Source: Gammaproteobacteria bacterium (GTDB lineage: Bacteria; Pseudomonadota; Gammaproteobacteria; SZUA-21). From it: a stretch of DNA of 11,500 nucleotides. The notes beneath the pieces are model-generated. The model ran no database searches, was not told where the DNA came from, and saw only the letters and a list, made by a program, of their open reading frames with translations. Position numbers and translations under genes: made by a program. Numbering within the stretch: the first letter of the stretch is position 1; the number at the start of each line of letters is the position of its first letter. This document shows, one piece after another, positions 5,932 through 11,500 of the stretch. Location: NCBI GenBank assembly GCA_003233075.1, contig QIKQ01000038.1, positions 1-11,500 of the forward strand, in the 5' to 3' direction.

Positions 5932-7797
5932 ATGCAATTACAGCAACCAGAATGGCTTCTAATATTACTTTTGCCAATGGCTCTGAGCATCATCGCAGCG
6001 ACGAAATTAGCATCTAGACATCAGTTTGTCAGCAAAGCATTATTACCCTGGAGTCAACTTAGTCAAATTACTATGTCACGCGGTTTGATCCACTTGCGTT
6101 ATTTCTTGTATGCCTTAATGTGGTTGGCATTCGCAATCGCGATGTCTGGACCGCGATCGTTAGAAAAAGACAGTGCAGATCATTTGCGCAAAAGTGTCGA
6201 TATTATGTTGGTGCTTGATGTATCCAGATCAATGCTGGCTGAAGATGTTTTACCAAATCGTATTAGTCGAGCCAAATCAGAAATTATAACTTTGATCGAA
6301 TTAAGTCGAGGTGATCGATTTGGAATAATTGTCTATGCAGGTAAGAGTTTGCTTGTATCTCCGCTAAGCAAAGATAAAAAAAGTCTAATAAAATATTTGG
6401 TCCAGCTTGATGCCAACATGTTGCCGGTTTATGGTAGTCATTTAGATCTTGCCTTAGACAAAGCTAGAAATAGCCTACTTAGCTCCGAAAACAGGGCTAA
6501 AGCGATTTTGCTTGTAAGTGATGGAGAGTTGAGCGATGACCTAGCCGGAAGCAAAATACAAAACCAGATAAGGCTATTAAGGCGTAGCAATATTTCCGTG
6601 TACAGCCTCGGGATGGGTACACTGGCGGGAGGCGCTATACCTGCTCGAAAAGGTGGTTGGTTAAAATATCACGATAAAACAGTTATCTCGAAACTTAATC
6701 AATCTTTTCTGACTGATCTGTCACAGCAAACTGGCGGGAAATATACATCTCAAAGTGACTCTGACTCGGATAGCAGACTTTTGTATTCTGATGGAATTTC
6801 TAATTTGGCCAGCTATCAAATTGACGCCAGTGACCAAAAATATTTAGTCTGGTTGGAGTATTTTGATATTCCGCTGATTATCGCTATAAATTGTCTATTA
6901 ATACTTATTGTTTTGCCCAGTCAGCAAGGTGTTAATAAGAATCAAGCGATTCAAGGACTGGCAAGTCGAGATATTAAAAAGAGTATAGTAATGCTGCTGC
7001 TAGTGAGCCTTTTGTATTCTTGTTCCGTTGATGAGGATCGTTCTGCTTATGAATCAGCGTTAAAGGCCTATAAATCTAAGCAATTCGACAATTCCGAAAC
7101 TTTATTTAGTCATGGACAAGGATACAGTGCACTGATTGGCGCTGGTTCGAGTGCTTATCGACTTAAGAAATATCAGAAAGCAGCGCGCTATTTTTCTTTC
7201 GCTTTTCGGCAAGCGAGCTCGGATGTTCAAAGGGCAAGTGCGCTTTTCAATATGGCAAACAGTAATTTCTTTAGTCAAAATTATGCGGCCGCTTTACAGT
7301 ACTATCAAGATACTTTAATTTATAATAGCAAGCATGAAAAGGCGAGAGATAATTATAAAATATGTAAGCAAGTCTATATCAATTTTCTAAAAAACGCAGG
7401 TTATGATGAGACAATCACTTCACGTGTTGGCAAGGGTCCTCAATTCAGGAGGGCATTGCCCGATTTAAAAATAGATCGAGGTGCGGCGGGTCTGGATAAT
7501 AAAGAAGAAGAAAATAAAAATAAAAACTACCAATATGATGTTCGAAATAAAATAGATGCGCAGGCAAAATCTTTGCTTAAATCGACTCAGCTTAAAGGAA
7601 AAAATTCTCATTTGAATAGATCTGCCTTTGTAAAGCATAAAATTGTCAGCGCTCAGTCTAACTATATTACGCAGCTTAAAGTACTTAATCTAAAGCAAGA
7701 TGATAATTTCATGTGGAAAAGAATGTTTTTCTTCGAAAATAATATATTTGTACCCGAGAATGAATTTATGACGTTACCGAATACAAAACCATGGTAA
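5932..7797 (+). CDS. VWA-TPR fusion protein (BatB/BatC type)
   Basis: The 621-residue protein has hydrophobic segments at about 7-23 and 57-71, a VWA domain (about 88-300), a membrane helix (about 311-328), a second hydrophobic stretch (351-362) and TPR repeats (about 370-478). A charged, low-complexity linker rich in Lys, Asn and Glu follows, then a conserved-looking end with KRMFFFENN and a terminal KPW. The MIDAS is nearly complete: DVSRS (96-100), S169 at the Thr position (YGSHLD) and VSDGE with D197. It corresponds to BatB joined to BatC, as is usual in gammaproteobacteria. By family knowledge it is an inner-membrane partner of the MoxR chaperone, linked to stress or oxygen tolerance in some bacteria. 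AGGAAA at 5920-5925 precedes the ATG. The stretch LLYSC (360-364) looks like a lipobox inside the protein. Confidence 0.88.
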   Translation: MQLQQPEWLLILLLPMALSIIAATKLASRHQFVSKALLPWSQLSQITMSRGLIHLRYFLYALMWLAFAIAMSGPRSLEKDSADHLRKSVDIMLVLDVSRSMLAEDVLPNRISRAKSEIITLIELSRGDRFGIIVYAGKSLLVSPLSKDKKSLIKYLVQLDANMLPVYGSHLDLALDKARNSLLSSENRAKAILLVSDGELSDDLAGSKIQNQIRLLRRSNISVYSLGMGTLAGGAIPARKGGWLKYHDKTVISKLNQSFLTDLSQQTGGKYTSQSDSDSDSRLLYSDGISNLASYQIDASDQKYLVWLEYFDIPLIIAINCLLILIVLPSQQGVNKNQAIQGLASRDIKKSIVMLLLVSLLYSCSVDEDRSAYESALKAYKSKQFDNSETLFSHGQGYSALIGAGSSAYRLKKYQKAARYFSFAFRQASSDVQRASALFNMANSNFFSQNYAAALQYYQDTLIYNSKHEKARDNYKICKQVYINFLKNAGYDETITSRVGKGPQFRRALPDLKIDRGAAGLDNKEEENKNKNYQYDVRNKIDAQAKSLLKSTQLKGKNSHLNRSAFVKHKIVSAQSNYITQLKVLNLKQDDNFMWKRMFFFENNIFVPENEFMTLPNTKPW

Positions 7798-9062
7798 TTA
7801 GATTTCATCAGAGACACAAGGTCGCGTATTTTAAACTGTGCTTAATGCTATTCGGATTAGCATTTAGTTATTCACTTTTATGGGCTATAACGTCAGGCGA
7901 TTCGTCGAAAAAGCGAAAAGTGGATTGCAGTATTACATCGCAAGCATTATGGGTACGCCAGCAAGTAAAAATTCTGTGTCGCTTTAGTGCGAACGGGCCA
8001 AGATTGGTGATATCCTATGAAAATATTGAATCTGATCATGCTCTTTCTTATAAAGTAGCTGTTGAAAGAACTAAAAAAATTGATCATCCGAATAAAACAT
8101 TCTATACTTTTGGCTGGCTGGCATTTCCAACGCAGTCCGGCAAATTAAAACTTAACGTACCTTTAATAACAGTTAACTTTGAAGCAGTAAGACAAAGTAG
8201 TAAAGTCTATGCTATTTCAGTATTAGAATTGCCTGAATATTTGTCGCCAGTACTGACTGTAGGTAGCCTACAACTTGATGTGAGTAGTAGTAAAAATATT
8301 TTTAGCCTAACCAATAGAAGTTATTTTTATACTATTCGTATTAAGGCATCTGGCGTGCCAGTAGCATGGCTGCCAAAAAGTTTAAAAAACATGCGAAGTA
8401 GTCGTCAACAAGAAATCAATTTGGTTAAATCAGACGAAAAACAAATTGTGACTAGTTTGGGTATGCAAAGTGTCAAAACCCTAAGTTATGTTATACGCCA
8501 GTCAGGCATTGCTTATAAAAATGTTGTTAAAACAGAATTAGAGTATTTTGATCCAAGTCCCTCACTTGCCAAATCTAAATATCATAAGTTGGCATTCAAA
8601 AGCAAGGCAGATTTATTTTTACCTTTTTGGCTTGTGACTATTTTAAGCTTAGTATTTTTATACTATACGCTGCGTTTTATTTTAAAATTTGGTATAATTA
8701 CTCGACGCATGTGGCGTAAACGGCTTGCTCTTTTAACAATTCAGCGCCGGATAAAAGGTCTATCCAAAATTGAAGAATTATTAACGCAATTTAGACAAGC
8801 TTTAAAATGTTATGATATTAACGACAAGCTAACTTTAGAGCAATCGTATCTTTTTTGGAGAAACCGATATGGCAATAGTTCCCAGATTGAGAAGTTAATG
8901 AATCAATTTACTGATCTGATGTATTCAAAAAAACATGTAAGTATAGAGATTACTGAAATAGACAGGGTAAGGAAACATATCAAATTAATATGTACCTCGA
9001 AATATTTTTTTAAGAAAATACTTAAGAGACTTATTGTTGATAAAAAAATTTTTGACCAATAG
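7791..9062 (+). CDS. batD: BatD-like protein
   Basis: The 423-residue protein has an N-terminal signal or anchor (hydrophobic about 14-33, after a basic stretch RFHQRHK), a long beta-rich periplasmic region with FGWLAFPTQSGKLKL, and one membrane helix (about 273-295, PFWLVTILSLVFLYYTL). A basic cytoplasmic domain of about 125 residues ends the protein. This layout and the position as last gene after VWA-TPR match BatD, though no single invariant motif proves it. The start ATG lies within the end of the preceding gene, with a 7-base overlap (ATGGTAA), which suggests coupled translation; no clear ribosome binding site is seen. Family members are often longer (500 or more residues). The tail is very Lys/Ile-rich. 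No terminator was found directly after it. Confidence 0.75.
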   Translation: MVIRFHQRHKVAYFKLCLMLFGLAFSYSLLWAITSGDSSKKRKVDCSITSQALWVRQQVKILCRFSANGPRLVISYENIESDHALSYKVAVERTKKIDHPNKTFYTFGWLAFPTQSGKLKLNVPLITVNFEAVRQSSKVYAISVLELPEYLSPVLTVGSLQLDVSSSKNIFSLTNRSYFYTIRIKASGVPVAWLPKSLKNMRSSRQQEINLVKSDEKQIVTSLGMQSVKTLSYVIRQSGIAYKNVVKTELEYFDPSPSLAKSKYHKLAFKSKADLFLPFWLVTILSLVFLYYTLRFILKFGIITRRMWRKRLALLTIQRRIKGLSKIEELLTQFRQALKCYDINDKLTLEQSYLFWRNRYGNSSQIEKLMNQFTDLMYSKKHVSIEITEIDRVRKHIKLICTSKYFFKKILKRLIVDKKIFDQ

Positions 9063-9160
9063 TTGCGCAATTCAAAGCAAAATACTGAGTTAAAATTCTT
9101 TCTTAGCGTTTACAAATTAGAGTGAATTTGCAAAGATGATTGTTTTATAAAAACGACAAT

Positions 9161-9187
9161 TAGGGACAGACTTAAAATGAGTTTAAG
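9161..9187 (+). repeat. GGGACAG-flanked inverted repeat, REP-like
   Basis: TAGGGACAGA (9161-9170) is followed by CTTAAA (9171-9176), a 5-nt loop and its complement TTTAAG (9182-9187). Upstream, ATTGT (9140-9144) and ACAAT (9156-9160) form another short inverted pair. Similar GGGACAG-type sequences are found beside REP-associated tyrosine transposase genes, so this could be a solitary remnant; there is no transposase here. It lies immediately before the next gene's start. Confidence 0.3.
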
Positions 9188-9190
9188 AAA

Positions 9191-9631
9191 ATGAATGGTA
9201 TAAAAGGCAGTTTTTATCGATTAAGCCCGTCAATCTTTGCAGATAAAATTGGCATTCCACCTGCTTGGTTTGTTATTTCCTACCGTTGGATGTCAAGTAA
9301 AAAGAAGCGGCGCATTAGTCACGGCCAGTGGTATAGAATCACGAGTGAATTTGAGACTATATATCGTATTTTGAGATTCTCGCCCAATATTAAGGGTGGG
9401 TCTAAGCAAGGCGAAGGTCAGATAGTACTTGATTGGCCAGGTTGGATCGACCTATTCGGCAGAGCGGAAGACGTGGATGGTACCATTGAGCTTAGAATTG
9501 CTCCAGCGAGATGGTGGGAGTATCCCAAACTAGCTCTTGCACATCCCGATCCGACCCATCGTTTGGCAGGTGAGTTAGGATTGCTGTCAGTTGCTTTGGG
9601 TATTCTTTCAATCGTTTTAGCTATTATCTGA
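9191..9631 (+). CDS. Hypothetical protein with C-terminal membrane helix
   Basis: The 146-residue protein is not recognised. It has a Trp/Tyr/Arg-rich N-terminal half (AWFVISYRWMSSKKKRR, then HGQWYRITSEFETIYRILRF). A Gly/Trp-containing middle follows (LDWPGWIDLFG, ARWWEYPK), and the protein ends in one hydrophobic helix (about 128-146) right at the C-terminus. That pattern suggests a cytoplasmic domain tethered by its tail. The ATG at 9191 is the first usable start; an ATG at 9177 runs into TGA after five codons. The ribosome binding site is poor, only an AAGAAA stretch. Codon use is somewhat less AT-rich than in the Bat genes, so it may have a different history. It is probably real because the amino acid composition is protein-like and no better frame overlaps it. 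Confidence 0.6.
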   Translation: MNGIKGSFYRLSPSIFADKIGIPPAWFVISYRWMSSKKKRRISHGQWYRITSEFETIYRILRFSPNIKGGSKQGEGQIVLDWPGWIDLFGRAEDVDGTIELRIAPARWWEYPKLALAHPDPTHRLAGELGLLSVALGILSIVLAII

Positions 9632-9720
9632 ACTATTAGATTCTCTTGTTGGAGCGGCTTATTAGGGCTGAGAGATTCAAATACAAAGTTAAGCTGCATG
9701 CTTTTAGAGGAAAATAATAA

Positions 9721-10302
9721 ATGAAAATCGTACAAACAATATTATTCGTTTTTGCCATACTTACTTTAAGTGCGCAATTAGTACATTTCACTTATAAGAA
9801 AACATTTTATCCTTTAGCTTCAGTGTTAGATAAGCAGTTGGATAAAAATATTCGAAAAACTTTAACTTTTGATGAGTTAGTTGAAAAATATAATAAAGCG
9901 GATGCAGACGTTAAGGCATTTGAAAAAGGTAAAACCAAAGAAGAATTAAAAAAGTATCAAACGTATAGAGATGAGCCATTTGTAACGCGTTATAAATTAA
10001 AAAATGCAGTTCGTGACTGGGAAAGAAAAGAATCACAGCGACAACGCATGATATATTATTGGTTTGGTGGTCTTGTTTTAATATTAATTGGTGGTCTGTT
10101 ATATTATTTTCGCCAACTGTGGTTTGGAATGGGAATTATTATCGCAGGATTACTTGAATTTTTATGGTGGTCCTCGCCTTCATTTTCTTCATCTGGTGCA
10201 GCGATTGAGTATGCGCGTATTCTTAATACCAAATTGTTTCTGACAGTATTATCTTTACTGGTTGTTATCGTATTATGGTTTGCTAAGGATAAACATAAAT
10301 AG
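9721..10302 (+). CDS. Hypothetical multi-pass membrane protein
   Basis: The 193-residue protein is not recognised. It has an N-terminal hydrophobic segment (about 4-21), a highly charged, probably helical or coiled-coil region (about 36-108, with LTFDELVEKYNKADADVKAFE and EWERK-like repeats of charge), and three closely packed membrane helices (about 112-130, 133-150 and 171-188). A WWSSPSFSSSG loop lies between the last two. A GAGGA at 9707-9711 lies 9 nt before the ATG and supports the start. It follows the preceding hypothetical gene by 89 bp on the same strand and may share its transcript. The role is unknown; the fold suggests an inner-membrane protein with one sizeable soluble domain. 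Confidence 0.8.
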   Translation: MKIVQTILFVFAILTLSAQLVHFTYKKTFYPLASVLDKQLDKNIRKTLTFDELVEKYNKADADVKAFEKGKTKEELKKYQTYRDEPFVTRYKLKNAVRDWERKESQRQRMIYYWFGGLVLILIGGLLYYFRQLWFGMGIIIAGLLEFLWWSSPSFSSSGAAIEYARILNTKLFLTVLSLLVVIVLWFAKDKHK

Positions 10303-10332
10303 CAGAATGCCGATATTATTAAACTTCACTTG

Positions 10333-10368
10333 AAAAAATTCCAAGAATAATTAGAGATTATTCTTGGA
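10333..10368 (-). terminator. Terminator of the minus-strand genes
   Basis: CCAAGAATAAT (10341-10351) and its perfect complement ATTATTCTTGG (10357-10367) enclose a 5-nt loop; T10340 and A10368 extend the stem to 12 bp. Read on the minus strand, the hairpin is followed by AA and six T's (from 10338 down to 10333), so it terminates the transcript coming from the His/Arg-rich gene. On the plus strand no T-run follows, so it would be weak for the convergent membrane protein gene. Confidence 0.8.
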
Positions 10369-10468
10369 TTCAGATTTACTGAGTTGATCTAAAGTTTAGT
10401 AATGATCGTACGAATTCCAGCGATGACGTCTAGTTCATTGCTTAACCGCGTTTTGTAGTTCATAAAAT

Positions 10469-10831
10469 CTATTTTGATCGAATGTCTCGGCGCAAGTGAT
10501 TATTGTGGTGAACGTTATGCGCTTGGCGGTACACTCTCATGAAATGGTAGTAAGCACGTTTGATTCGATGGAAATCACGGTGGATATGGCGATTCGAATG
10601 CCCATCATGAACGCTATGTCTAAAATGACGTACTTTACGTGCTAGTTTTCGAGCATCGCGAGATATATGACTGTATCCAGTTCGATGTCGTAAATTACGC
10701 GCTACATGGCGAATACTTTTGGCAAAAATCTTAGCGTCACGACTAACATGTCCTCTATGACCGTAATCATTACTAAACGCAGTGCCGGTAAAGAGTATAA
10801 ATAAAAGTGGCAATATTTTTTTCAACTTCAT
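10469..10831 (-). CDS. Small exported His/Arg-rich repeat protein
   Basis: The 120-residue protein has a clear signal peptide (MKLKK, hydrophobic to about residue 16, likely cleavage after TAFS near residue 20). The mature part of about 100 residues contains 17 His and 20 Arg and is strongly basic. It consists of three similar units of about 27 residues and a partial fourth, each with the pattern His-x-x-Arg-Asp followed by a basic helix: HVSRDAKIFAKSIRH, HISRDARKLARKVRH, HIHRDFHRIKRAYYH, and the final HLRRDIRSK. Cys and Trp are absent. The family is not recognised. Binding of metal, nucleic acid or an anionic polymer in the periplasm is possible but is inference from composition alone. AAAGGAAA just upstream (plus 10842-10849) supports the start. 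It is 110 bp downstream of the TlpA-like gene and ends before a good terminator. Confidence 0.8.
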   Translation of the reverse strand: MKLKKILPLLFILFTGTAFSNDYGHRGHVSRDAKIFAKSIRHVARNLRHRTGYSHISRDARKLARKVRHFRHSVHDGHSNRHIHRDFHRIKRAYYHFMRVYRQAHNVHHNNHLRRDIRSK

Positions 10832-10941
10832 GATTAGATTTCCTTTGGCGTGTTAATCATTGGCAGTAGATTACCTTACTGAATATGAACGAATCATGAA
10901 TTGAAACTGAACGCTAGCTGAATGTGATTTTATTGATAAAA

Positions 10942-11478
10942 TTATTTATTCTGTTTATTTAATTGATTTAGAAAATTGATATAGGGCTTGGTATGCCAAG
11001 GCCTGCCGCCAAAAAACAGATATTGCATGTTGCCCTTTGGATCGATAATGAAAGTGGCCGGCAAACCTCTGGGTTTGTATTTTTCAGTCACATCGCCATT
11101 CACATCAAGTAGGCTAGGTAGTTCAACGCCGATTTGGCCAAAAAAACTAAAAACTATGTCTTCAGTTTCAGCGGTATTTATAAACACGTACTGAATTGAT
11201 TTGGTTTTTTTGCTGCTGATTAGCTTTTCGATTGCGGGTAATTCTTTTCGACAGGGGCCACACCAGCCGGCCCAGAAGTGTAGAAAAAGCCATTTACCGC
11301 GCAATGATTGACTGTTAACCATATTGCCATCCATATCTTTTAATACAAACGCTGGAGCAGGTTTACCTTTAAGGTTTATGAAACCCTTCGTTAACTTCTT
11401 TGCGAACGTTTGATTTAAAACCAACGCTAAGCTTAGAGCGATAATGATCAGCTTTGAATTTTGTTTATTTGTATGCAT
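10942..11478 (-). CDS. TlpA-like thioredoxin-fold disulfide oxidoreductase
   Basis: The 178-residue protein has a signal peptide or anchor (hydrophobic about 10-22, possible cleavage after TFA near residue 26), then a thioredoxin/AhpC-TSA-type fold. The start of the fold reads GKPAPAFVLKDMDG (38-51), and the active site is FWAGWCGPCRKELP (68-81) with the CGPC cysteines at 73 and 76. The cis-proline loop is RGLPATFIIDPKG (137-149; Pro140). This is the TlpA/ResA-like class, which usually keeps cysteines reduced in the periplasm or supports cytochrome c maturation. The exact substrate cannot be read from sequence. The family length (about 160-190) fits. A modest AGGA lies about 11 nt before the ATG. 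The gene runs towards the His/Arg-rich gene and may share its transcript. Confidence 0.92.
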   Translation of the reverse strand: MHTNKQNSKLIIIALSLALVLNQTFAKKLTKGFINLKGKPAPAFVLKDMDGNMVNSQSLRGKWLFLHFWAGWCGPCRKELPAIEKLISSKKTKSIQYVFINTAETEDIVFSFFGQIGVELPSLLDVNGDVTEKYKPRGLPATFIIDPKGNMQYLFFGGRPWHTKPYINFLNQLNKQNK

Positions 11479-11500
11479 ATTGTCAATTATCCTAGATTAA

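Noticed and set aside
7136..7318. 60-codon open frame inside the VWA-TPR gene
   Set aside because: It is an alternative frame of the TPR-coding region with no ribosome binding site.
9418..9735. Minus-strand open frame of 105 codons
   Set aside because: It lies antisense to the hypothetical gene at 9191-9631 and runs into the start of the next gene. Its composition (Ser/Pro-rich shadow) is not protein-like and it has no clear ribosome binding site.
10341..10367. Hairpin as a plus-strand terminator for the gene ending at 10302
   Set aside because: The U-tract is only on the minus strand; after the hairpin on the plus strand the sequence is ATTCAGATTT.
10927..10942. ATTTTA/TAAAAT hairpin after the TlpA-like gene as a terminator
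   Set aside because: The stem is short, purely A-T and overlaps the stop codon, so it would be too weak.

Overview
The window looks like a chromosomal segment of a low-GC, probably marine, gammaproteobacterium. The main reasons are a PEP-CTERM exported protein and a gene order of MoxR, DUF58, DUF4381-like, VWA, VWA-TPR and BatD as seen in gammaproteobacterial Bat loci. The coding sequence is AT-rich and favours Lys, Ile, Ser and Asn. No mobile element, CRISPR array or RNA gene was seen.

Layout. (1) 1-885, plus strand: a likely tail of an upstream gene, an inverted repeat, and a two-helix membrane-anchored TPR protein. (2) 886-2144: a long regulatory region and a single PEP-CTERM protein gene. 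A good sigma-54-type -24/-12 element (GG-N10-GC, 1013-1029) lies about 270 nt upstream, a 22-bp tandem repeat runs up to the ribosome binding site, and a rho-independent terminator follows. (3) 2145-9062: a six-gene Bat-type operon headed by an extended -10 promoter and a leader hairpin. Four of its five gene junctions after moxR-DUF58 are overlaps or near-contacts. Its first gene, the MoxR AAA+ ATPase, is split. The reading frames fit best with two separate one-base losses about 45 bp apart, so it is a fresh pseudogene or carries sequence errors. (4) 9063-10302: two unrecognised membrane-protein genes, preceded by a small inverted repeat next to a GGGACAG sequence. (5) 10333-11478, minus strand: a TlpA-like thioredoxin-fold protein, then a small exported His/Arg-rich protein built of internal repeats, closed by a terminator whose U-tract lies on the minus strand.

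How the genes fit together. In Bat loci a MoxR ATPase is thought to act as a chaperone on membrane-anchored von Willebrand A proteins. Here those are an anchored VWA protein, a VWA-TPR fusion corresponding to BatB plus BatC, and BatD facing the periplasm; DUF58 and the DUF4381-like protein belong to the same module. The metal-binding (MIDAS) site is intact or nearly so only in the VWA-TPR fusion; the other VWA protein and the DUF58 protein lack key residues. The PEP-CTERM protein would need an exosortase encoded elsewhere. The TlpA-like protein and the His/Arg-rich protein both carry export signals and point to the periplasm.

The strongest leads are the double-frameshifted moxR, the sigma-54 element before the PEP-CTERM gene, the MIDAS loss in one of the paired VWA proteins, and the repeat-built His/Arg-rich protein.
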